Part shown: positions 6,000 to 11,105 of the stretch, one piece after another
Numbering within the stretch: the stretch's first letter is position 1
Layout: each line of letters begins with the position of its first letter
Assembly (NCBI GenBank): GCA_938040915.1
Contig: CALHZE010000315.1
Span: 1 to 11,105, forward strand
Origin: an uncultured Bacteroidia bacterium
Lineage (GTDB): Bacteria; Bacteroidota; Bacteroidia; Bacteroidales; CAJPTX01
Length of the DNA stretch: 11,105 bases
Direction of reading: 5' to 3'
Program-made: the position numbers and the translations under genes
Notes under the pieces: model-generated
Told to the model about the DNA's origin: nothing
Database searches by the model: none
What the model saw: the letters and a program-made list of their open reading frames with translations, nothing else

Positions 6000-8819
6000 A
6001 TGTGTGGAAAGGCTCGCGTGCGTAAGACCCTAGGAAGGGGACTCTCGCCCTACGGAGGGGGCGTGCGGTGGTACGCGCGCGCGGGGCTTTGCCTCGCGTT
6101 GTCGCTGCTCTCTCTGATGCCAGTGTGGGCACAAAAACCGGTGGAGACAGATCCTTATCCCTCCCTAACCGCTTTTCTGAAGCACCGCGCTTTTTACCAA
6201 GCCGAGCAAGAGATCAGACAGCGTATTGACGCGGGCGACACCGCTCTCCTCTTGCGAGACTATGCTGCCGAGGTCGCTTTGGCGCGTCACAGTGGCATGG
6301 CTCAGGCGGTGCAAAATCTAGCGACGCTCCCTCCTACGCCGCGACGGCTTTACCTCTTAGCAAAGCTACAGAGCTTGTGTTACCAGTTTGAGGCAGCAAT
6401 CGCCTCTTACGAGACCTACGAGGCGGTGGCTGACAAAATGCTCCTCTCAGAAATTGAGGCGCAACAGTGCGTCATCGAGTGTCGGAATGCATTACAGCTT
6501 CTGCAGACGAGCTATCTCCCCGTGCTCTATCGCCAGAGCCGCACCTCGTGGGACTCGGTCTCTGAGCACCCCCTCCTAGCCCACCTTCCCTATCGCTTGA
6601 TCCCCCTCCCCGCAGCCCTTTATGGCGAATTTGACGATGCGCGGGTAGTGCCCCCTACATACGTGGCTTACCCCGACTTGCTTGCCGTCGGGGCACGTGT
6701 GATCTTTGCCAACCGGCGTTCGAAGCTTGGGCAGCGCGACCTGTTTGCCACGACCTTTCGCCACGACCAGCTCTGGTCACCTCCCGAAGAGGTGGGGCGT
6801 GTCGTCAATACCGCGTTTGATGAGGCGCTGGGGATTCTCTCACCCGATGGGCAAACCCTCTATTTCTCTAGTCGCGGGCACTATGGGATGGGGGGCTACG
6901 ACATCTTTCGCTCTACGTATGACCCAACGCTCCGCCAGTGGACATCGCCCGAAAACTTGGGCTTTCCTTACAATTCCCCCTTTGACGATTACCTCTTTGG
7001 CACACCCGACGCCAATGGGCGAGTGGTCATCGCCTCTACGCGCGGGGTGAGTGTCGATAGCCTCCAGCTTTTTATGCTCTCTTATGACCCCGCGCAGTTG
7101 GGGGAGCGACTCGCCGCGGGCGATGACCTAGAGGCAAGGGCGCGATTTGAGTATCCCACCCTCGCCTCGACGCTTACGCCGGCGGTGGTCTCTGAGCGAC
7201 AGAGCGCCGAGCAACAGACCGAAAAACACTTCCGCGACGTGGACGCAGACCCTGAGTATCAGGAGGCGCTGCGCCTCGGTTATGCGGCACAACAGACCGC
7301 TGACTCGGTGCGGAAGACCCTCGAGGTGCTGCGCGAGCGGCTCTGGAATGTGAAAACCGCCGAGGAACGGAAACTCCTCGAAAAGCGCGTAGCGGGACGC
7401 GAAAACGAGATGCTCGCGGCGCAACGGAGTGCCGACACTTATTTTGCAAAGGCGAGTCTCATTGAGCAGGAGTATATCACGGGGGTGCGCAAACTCTTAG
7501 GTCATTCGCAAAGTGCGGGAGCCTATACACAAGATGTCCCAGAGCACCTTTACGAAGCGAAACCCGCGGCTGCGGTGATGCAACCTGTCGAACTAAAAGC
7601 CTTGGCTGAAATCGCGCGACAGTCGTCTCTCTTCCTGCGTGAAATAACCTCGCTGTGCGAACAGTATGACAACATCCATCGGATGTTAAACGACTCTACC
7701 TCTTCGACCGTCGATATCGGTAAAGCCGAGCAGGCGGCGGCTCAGCAGAGCCAAATCCTCGTAAAGAAGTATGGGGGGAATGTCGAGACGCGCCGGCGTA
7801 TTTTCTCACAATGCCTTGCCGTTTCCTACATGAAGGGCGAGCGCACGGCGAAAAACTCGATTTTCGCTGCCGAGTCTAAGGCAAAAGAATATTACCTATT
7901 GGGGCAAACTTTGGTGAATAACAAAGACATCCAAGACGAGGGCGAAGCGGCTTTCTTTGCCATGTTAGCCGCCGAGGTCGGCAATCTCTACTATGAGGTC
8001 GGGTTCTCTTATGCGTGGAACATGGAGGCGTACCGCGCCAAAGTCGAGAAGCGCATCGAACGTTATCAGACGTTGCTCAACCTCGATCGTGTGGCGCTTG
8101 TGCCTAACGAACCTGTTACGACGAAGCCTACGCCGGCGGAGGTCGTCCCAGGGGAGGTGCGCCCACGACCTTCGGTTACAGCCCCCACACTTGTGCTCAA
8201 GCCCGATGCTGAAGGGTTGACGATTGTCGATCCGTCGCCTTATGCATCAGAGGGGGAGGTGCCGCGTGACCTACCGCAACCCCAAGGGGTGATTTATCGC
8301 CTTCAGCTCGGGGCATACTCCAATCCGATTGACCCAGCGCTTTTCCAAGGGATGTACCCGATTATCGCCGAAACTTTGCAGGGGGGCAAGATCCGCAAGT
8401 ATTATGCGGGAGCCTTTCGTCTGAAGGAGGAGGCTGAGAAGGGAAAGCAGATTACGACGCGGTGTGGTTTTCCTGACGCATTTGTCGTGGCGTGGTATAA
8501 TGGGCGTCACGTGACGTTAGCCCGAGCCCAATCGGTCGAAAAGGAGGATATCCCCACACAAGAGGTGTCGCAAGAGGTAGTCGCCAATGGGTATGTGGTG
8601 GTGATTGGTTGTTATGACGGAGCGTTGCCGTCGGAGGTGGCGGCTACGGTGAGTCTTCTTGCTCCGGACAAGGAAATTACCTCGCGTGTGACGCCAGAGG
8701 GCGTGACCCAATATGGGGTTGGCTACTATCCGCAGCGTGTGCAGGCGGAGCGGTTGCGTGACAATCTCCTCGCGAGTGGCTTGCTGGAAGCGCGTGTGGT
8801 GGGCGCATCAGAACAGTAA
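6000..8819 (+). CDS. Exported PD40 beta-propeller protein with tandem C-terminal SPOR-like domains
   Basis: The 939-residue product has a long basic N-region and a hydrophobic signal core (about 28-43) ending at VWAQ. A GTG at 6063 would give a shorter, more typical signal. Residues about 55-200 are helical and may be TPR-like (inference). PD40 (WD40-like) blades follow at about 228-365; the clearest is LSPDGQTLYFSSRG...GGYDIF (280-303), with related strands near 231-250 and 333-360. A charged helical region runs from about 370 to 700, then a Pro-rich linker to about 760. The first SPOR-like domain (about 764-840) shows YRLQLGAYS, YYAGAF and GFPDAFVVAWYNG; the second (about 863-935) has GYVVVIGCY, QYGVGYY and a closing helix. 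SPOR domains bind glycan strands lacking stem peptides, so the protein is probably periplasmic and peptidoglycan-associated. Unlike PorE of the type IX secretion system it has no OmpA-like domain. It appears monocistronic. Confidence 0.92.
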   Translation: MCGKARVRKTLGRGLSPYGGGVRWYARAGLCLALSLLSLMPVWAQKPVETDPYPSLTAFLKHRAFYQAEQEIRQRIDAGDTALLLRDYAAEVALARHSGMAQAVQNLATLPPTPRRLYLLAKLQSLCYQFEAAIASYETYEAVADKMLLSEIEAQQCVIECRNALQLLQTSYLPVLYRQSRTSWDSVSEHPLLAHLPYRLIPLPAALYGEFDDARVVPPTYVAYPDLLAVGARVIFANRRSKLGQRDLFATTFRHDQLWSPPEEVGRVVNTAFDEALGILSPDGQTLYFSSRGHYGMGGYDIFRSTYDPTLRQWTSPENLGFPYNSPFDDYLFGTPDANGRVVIASTRGVSVDSLQLFMLSYDPAQLGERLAAGDDLEARARFEYPTLASTLTPAVVSERQSAEQQTEKHFRDVDADPEYQEALRLGYAAQQTADSVRKTLEVLRERLWNVKTAEERKLLEKRVAGRENEMLAAQRSADTYFAKASLIEQEYITGVRKLLGHSQSAGAYTQDVPEHLYEAKPAAAVMQPVELKALAEIARQSSLFLREITSLCEQYDNIHRMLNDSTSSTVDIGKAEQAAAQQSQILVKKYGGNVETRRRIFSQCLAVSYMKGERTAKNSIFAAESKAKEYYLLGQTLVNNKDIQDEGEAAFFAMLAAEVGNLYYEVGFSYAWNMEAYRAKVEKRIERYQTLLNLDRVALVPNEPVTTKPTPAEVVPGEVRPRPSVTAPTLVLKPDAEGLTIVDPSPYASEGEVPRDLPQPQGVIYRLQLGAYSNPIDPALFQGMYPIIAETLQGGKIRKYYAGAFRLKEEAEKGKQITTRCGFPDAFVVAWYNGRHVTLARAQSVEKEDIPTQEVSQEVVANGYVVVIGCYDGALPSEVAATVSLLAPDKEITSRVTPEGVTQYGVGYYPQRVQAERLRDNLLASGLLEARVVGASEQ

Positions 8820-9059
8820 CATCTGACGGGGGCAATCCGCATGTTTTCTGCTTTTGTCGGACGCATCTATTGCGTCTATCTTGAGCTGTATCGTCTTGTC
8901 TATCAACGAATTGTACGGTGATACGGCGTTGCGGGTGCAGTAGGCTTCCCCCTACGTTGTCAATAGCGACGTTTTGCAACATTCTAAGCCTTATTCTCGT
9001 AAATAGATAAAACGAAAGTGAATTTCGCACGGAATGTGCCGCACAGTGCGGAACAGCCG
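8820..9059. other. Non-coding stretch before the rpsU promoter
   Basis: No credible gene lies in the roughly 309 bases between the PD40/SPOR gene and rpsU. I see small hairpins (GACGCA at 8860-8865 with TGCGTC at 8871-8876; GTAGG at 8939-8943 with CCTAC at 8950-8954), neither followed by a T-run, so no clear terminator for the upstream gene. The last 35 bases contain the GCAC/GTGC dyads listed separately. Confidence 0.6.
9027..9051. promoter_or_regulatory. Paired GCAC/GTGC dyads upstream of the rpsU promoter (possible operator)
   Basis: GCAC (9027-9030) and GTGC (9036-9039) form one dyad with a five-base spacer. One base later GCAC (9041-9044) and GTGC (9046-9049) form a second, part of the perfect 13-base palindrome CCGCACAGTGCGG (9039-9051). 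The pair ends nine bases before the -33 box, a natural site for a regulator. Function is inference. Confidence 0.4.
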
Positions 9060-9091
9060 TTTGGAAAAGAGACGGGGAGTGTGTACTTTTG
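9060..9091 (+). promoter_or_regulatory. Promoter of rpsU-xerC-hpf
   Basis: TTTG at 9060-9063 and TACTTTTG at 9084-9091 are separated by exactly 20 bases and match the Bacteroidota -33/-7 consensus (TTTG and TAnnTTTG). Transcription would start near 9098, giving a leader of about 30 bases before the rpsU ATG. Confidence 0.85.
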
Positions 9092-9128
9092 CGCTAGTTT
9101 TCTGTATCGTGTAAATACCACAAAAGAA

Positions 9129-9326
9129 ATGATCATTGTACAAGTAAAAGAAGGCGAACTCATTGACCGTCCCCTCAAGCGTTTTAAGCGTAAATTTGAC
9201 CGTACGGGGACGATGCGAGAGATCCGCCGTCGTACGGCTTTTACCAAGCCTTCTATCCGTCGCCGCGAAGAGATCTTGCATGCGCGCTATATCCAGCAGA
9301 TGCAGGATCGCGAAGCACAGGCGTAG
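9129..9326 (+). CDS. rpsU: 30S ribosomal protein bS21
   Basis: The 65-residue, very basic protein begins MIIVQVKEGELIDRPLKRFK and continues with KRKFDRTG, matching Bacteroidota bS21 in length and sequence. It binds the 30S platform near the 3' end of 16S rRNA. In Bacteroidota ribosomes bS21 helps hide the anti-Shine-Dalgarno sequence, and the protein here has a Tyr54 in its C-terminal helix, the position I recall as contacting that rRNA. The frame stays open upstream to a GTG at 9018, but that extension would run through the promoter and is not part of the family. The leader just before the ATG (CACAAAAGAA) is A-rich with no Shine-Dalgarno. First gene of the rpsU-xerC-hpf unit, separated from xerC by a hairpin. 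Confidence 0.97.
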   Translation: MIIVQVKEGELIDRPLKRFKRKFDRTGTMREIRRRTAFTKPSIRRREEILHARYIQQMQDREAQA

Positions 9327-9338
9327 CGTGTCAGATCG

Positions 9339-9368
9339 GTTGTTTTTCTCTAGCCTGAGAAAAACAAC
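9339..9368 (+). terminator. Perfect 12-bp hairpin between rpsU and xerC (attenuator or processing hairpin)
   Basis: GTTGTTTTTCTC (9339-9350) pairs perfectly with GAGAAAAACAAC (9357-9368) around the loop TAGCCT, 13 bases after the rpsU stop. The 3' arm is followed by AGGG and not by T, so it is not a standard intrinsic terminator. It may protect the rpsU mRNA end or partly uncouple rpsU from xerC and hpf (inference). Confidence 0.6.
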
Positions 9369-9429
9369 AGGGTGGGGGAGTGTGTGAAGCAAAGTTCTAA
9401 CGCAGATACCAAGAGAGGGAGAGAGAAAG

Positions 9430-10380
9430 ATGGCTCTTGACGGCGACCTTTGCAGTCGGTTTATGGACTTCCTGAAGTATGAGCAAAGACGCTCGGCGTA
9501 TACGATGCGTGCATACGAGCACGATGTCCGAGCGTTCTTTGAAACGCAGGGAGTGAAGGATATCGACCTCAAGGCGTGTCAGGCGGTGAGTGTGGCAAAG
9601 GTGAGGGGGTGGCTTGCAGCGTTGCTGAGAGAGAACAACAATCCGCGTACGGCGAGCCGTTATTTGGCGTCGCTTACGAGTTTCTACAAGTATTTGATGT
9701 TGATGAATCTTTGCGAAGCAAACCCCGCTGCCGCAGTGCCGCGTCCGCGAGCACCGCAGTTCCTTCCCGCCTTTCTCTCAGAGGTGGACGCAAAGCGTCT
9801 CTTCGCTCTAGAGAATTTTACACCAGACTGGGAGGGGCGGCGCGATCGCTTACTCTTGCTTTTGCTTTATACCCTCGGATTGCGCCGAGGCGAACTCGTT
9901 GGGTTGAATTGGGGAAACTACAACGCGCAGGAACATACCCTCCTCGTCTGTGGCAAACGCTCAAAGCAACGGCTTATGCCTGTGACGCTTGAGGTGACGA
10001 GGCTTTTAGATGCCTACCGTGTGGAAACGGCGGAGATCTTTGCCCTCTCGTTGGAAGGAGAGTTGCCCTTGATGGTCGATAATAAAAACGAGCGCGTTTC
10101 ACCTGCTTTTGTCTATTGGGTGGTTAATCAGCACATCCGCGAGACCACGGCACACCAAGGACAGGCGAGTCCGCACGTGTTACGCCATTCGTTTGCTACA
10201 CATTTGTTGCAGCACGGGGCAGATATTGTGTCGATTAAAGACCTGTTGGGGCACTCCTCGCTTAGGGCAACGCAGATTTATACGCACGCTGATCTCAATT
10301 TGCTTAAAAAGAGCTATTTAGAGGCACATCCGCGTGGACACTTGAAAACGAAACCTCCCTCCAAACAGGAGGATAAATAA
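9430..10380 (+). CDS. xerC: Tyrosine recombinase, XerC/XerD type
   Basis: The 316-residue product is a full-length Xer recombinase, the enzyme class that resolves chromosome dimers at dif. The N-terminal SAM-like core-binding domain spans about 5-95 (RSAYTMRAYEHDVRAFF, TASRYLASLTSFYKYL). The catalytic domain spans about 110-300. All catalytic residues are visible: Arg152 in GLRRGELVGL, Lys179 in GKRSKQR, His249 and Arg252 in SPHVLRHSFATHLL, His275 in LLGHSSL, and the nucleophile Tyr284 in TQIYTH. The ATG at 9430 is preceded by a purine-rich tract (GAGAGGGAGAGAGAAAG) that may help initiation. Its position between rpsU and hpf, with no att-like repeats or phage genes, argues for a housekeeping Xer and not a mobile-element integrase. 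Whether it acts as XerC or XerD cannot be settled from the window alone. Confidence 0.93.
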   Translation: MALDGDLCSRFMDFLKYEQRRSAYTMRAYEHDVRAFFETQGVKDIDLKACQAVSVAKVRGWLAALLRENNNPRTASRYLASLTSFYKYLMLMNLCEANPAAAVPRPRAPQFLPAFLSEVDAKRLFALENFTPDWEGRRDRLLLLLLYTLGLRRGELVGLNWGNYNAQEHTLLVCGKRSKQRLMPVTLEVTRLLDAYRVETAEIFALSLEGELPLMVDNKNERVSPAFVYWVVNQHIRETTAHQGQASPHVLRHSFATHLLQHGADIVSIKDLLGHSSLRATQIYTHADLNLLKKSYLEAHPRGHLKTKPPSKQEDK

Positions 10381-10387
10381 AAGTAAG

Positions 10388-10726
10388 ATGGCAGACTCTA
10401 TGGTGCGTTACGAATTCCATAATTTGGAATTGTCTGAGAATCAGAAGAAAAAGATGGAACAGAAGATCGATAAGTTGATTCGCTTCGATGCTTCGATTCA
10501 TTCTGTGGATGTGAATATCCGAGGAATCGGTGAGCCGGTTCGTTCGTTCTCTGTCGATATTCGGATGAATGCGCGCGGAGCATTTTTCGCGTCGGCAGAA
10601 GGGGGAACTTTTGAGGAAACTTTAGACACGGTTTGCGATGCGCTACACCGTCAATTAGACCGTAGGGACGGGAAGCGTCAGCAAAATCGAAACGAGGACG
10701 TTAGGGACTTAGTGTCTGAGTCGTAG
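10388..10726 (+). CDS. hpf: Short-form ribosome hibernation promoting factor
   Basis: The 112-residue protein matches the HPF/RaiA (YfiA) family: an N-terminal strand (VRYEFHNLEL), a first helix (ENQKKKMEQKIDKLIRF, about 17-33), strands SVDVNIRG and SFSVDIRMNA, and a second helix (TFEETLDTVCDALHRQLDRRDGKR, about 74-97) with a basic end. It binds the 30S decoding region and promotes inactive ribosome dimers in stationary phase or stress. The long-form C-terminal dimerisation domain is absent. The ATG at 10388 is seven bases after the xerC stop, so the two are probably co-transcribed; an ATG four codons later is an alternative start. Confidence 0.9.
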   Translation: MADSMVRYEFHNLELSENQKKKMEQKIDKLIRFDASIHSVDVNIRGIGEPVRSFSVDIRMNARGAFFASAEGGTFEETLDTVCDALHRQLDRRDGKRQQNRNEDVRDLVSES

Positions 10727-10766
10727 TGGGTTAGCTGATCAGCGACTAAGGACGCACTCCGTTAGA

Positions 10767-10798
10767 TTTGGAAGTTTCGAAAAAACACTATACCTTTG
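10767..10798 (+). promoter_or_regulatory. Promoter of the tRNA cluster
   Basis: TTTG (10767-10770) and TACCTTTG (10791-10798) are exactly 20 bases apart and match the Bacteroidota -33/-7 consensus, the same geometry as the rpsU promoter. The -7 box ends 26 bases before the first tRNA, so the tRNAs have their own strong promoter. Confidence 0.85.
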
Positions 10799-10824
10799 TG
10801 CGTTGTAAGCGTTGATTGTGGGTG

Positions 10825-10898
10825 GCCGATGTAGCTCAGTTGGTTAGAGCGGCTGATTTGTAATCAGCAGGTCGTGGGTTCGACTCCCTCCATCGGCT
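10825..10898 (+). tRNA. tRNA-Thr (anticodon TGT)
   Basis: The 74-base sequence folds as a cloverleaf. The acceptor is GCCGATG with CATCGGC and the discriminator T. The D-arm is GCTC/GAGC. The anticodon stem is GCTGA/TCAGC with loop TTTGTAA and anticodon TGT at 10859-10861. The T-arm GTGGG-TTCGACT-CCCTC has one T-T mismatch. No CCA is encoded. It decodes ACA. Confidence 0.96.
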
Positions 10899-10927
10899 CT
10901 TGAAAGTGTTGTTCTTTTTTTTTCTTT

Positions 10928-11009
10928 GGGGAGATACCAAAGCGGTCAACTGGGGCAGACTGTAAATCTGTTGGCGATGCCTTCGTAGGTTCGAATCCTG
11001 CTCTCCCCA
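10928..11009 (+). tRNA. tRNA-Tyr (anticodon GTA)
   Basis: The 82-base class II cloverleaf has acceptor GGGGAGA with TCTCCCC and discriminator A. The anticodon stem is GCAGA/TCTGT with loop CTGTAAA and anticodon GTA at 10962-10964. A long variable arm around GGCGATGCC and a T-loop TTCGAAT complete it. No CCA is encoded. It follows tRNA-Thr after a 29-base spacer with a nine-T run. Confidence 0.96.
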
Positions 11010-11073
11010 CTGCTTCGACGAGTGTTGCGTATGTGTCTGGGTGTGTTGAGATGATGCGTACACTTGGCTTGTT

Positions 11074-11105
11074 GCGGTAGTAGCTCAGTCGGTAGAGCAT
11101 CAGCC
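11074..11105 (+). tRNA. Third tRNA, 3' truncated by the window (probably tRNA-Gly)
   Basis: GCGGTAG (acceptor 5' arm), TA, a D-arm GCTC/GAGC with loop AGTCGGTA, and the anticodon 5' arm TCAGC are visible. The window ends at tRNA position 32, two bases before the anticodon, so identity is not directly readable. The GCGG acceptor start and the usual Thr-Tyr-Gly order in this group suggest Gly. Confidence 0.75.

Noticed and set aside
8860..8876. GACGCA/TGCGTC hairpin after the PD40/SPOR gene as its terminator
   Set aside because: Six-bp stem with no following T-run.
9018..9128. N-terminal extension of rpsU from GTG 9018
   Set aside because: It would contain the -33/-7 promoter and make bS21 37 residues too long; the family starts at the ATG at 9129.
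9430..10380. Xer gene as the integrase of a mobile element
   Set aside because: It sits in a conserved rpsU-hpf context with no att-like direct repeats, phage genes or cargo; the full-length sequence fits housekeeping Xer.
10734..10743. Perfect palindrome GCTGATCAGC after hpf
   Set aside because: Short, no T-run, and not close enough to the tRNA promoter to read as an operator with any confidence.
10836..11100. Minus-strand frames encoding peptides such as GFEPTKASPTDLQS and ESNPRPADYKSA
   Set aside because: These are the well-known spurious proteins from antisense translation of tRNA genes; they lie exactly opposite tRNA-Thr, tRNA-Tyr and the third tRNA.

Overview
The window looks like a chromosomal piece of a Bacteroidota species, most likely Bacteroidales and possibly Porphyromonas-like. 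The evidence is as follows. (i) Two promoters have the Bacteroidota form TTTG-N20-TAnnTTTG. (ii) Most starts lack a clear Shine-Dalgarno sequence. (iii) The order is small bS21 gene, Xer recombinase, short HPF, then tRNA-Thr(TGT), tRNA-Tyr(GTA) and a third tRNA that begins like tRNA-Gly; from memory this is the stretch that runs into tuf in this group. (iv) There is a PD40-propeller/SPOR envelope protein. The genus is inference. Every supported gene is on the + strand.

Region 1 (1-4295, possibly to 4459) is a tightly packed run of five genes with gaps of roughly 20-45 bases. All five encode envelope-anchored proteins: a membrane protein with a C-terminal domain (5' end outside the window), a membrane-anchored coiled-coil protein, a trypsin-like S1 serine protease lipoprotein with an intact H/D/S triad and no PDZ domain, a lipoprotein of unknown function, and a signal-peptide/coiled-coil/TM protein. 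The first and fifth proteins share the same roughly 100-residue C-terminal domain, so the cluster is bracketed by paralogous modules. I recognise no named system. This is the best candidate for an undescribed one. A 57-codon Cys-containing ORF overlaps the end of the fifth gene and may be a small extra gene.

Region 2 (4440-5905) holds eno (enolase), with a possible promoter -7 box just upstream and a strong intrinsic terminator. A segment just after eno can pair with the terminator over 20 bases, giving an alternative 3' structure.

Region 3 (5963-8819) is one large exported protein with a PD40 beta-propeller, a helical middle and two tandem SPOR-like domains, probably an envelope or peptidoglycan-associated factor. 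About 309 non-coding bases follow. They end in a well-formed promoter with paired GCAC/GTGC dyads just upstream.

Region 4 (9060-11105) holds rpsU-xerC-hpf, with a perfect 12-bp hairpin between rpsU and xerC, then a separate promoter driving the tRNA cluster. The window stops inside the third tRNA, two bases before its anticodon. This part is ordinary translation and chromosome-maintenance housekeeping.
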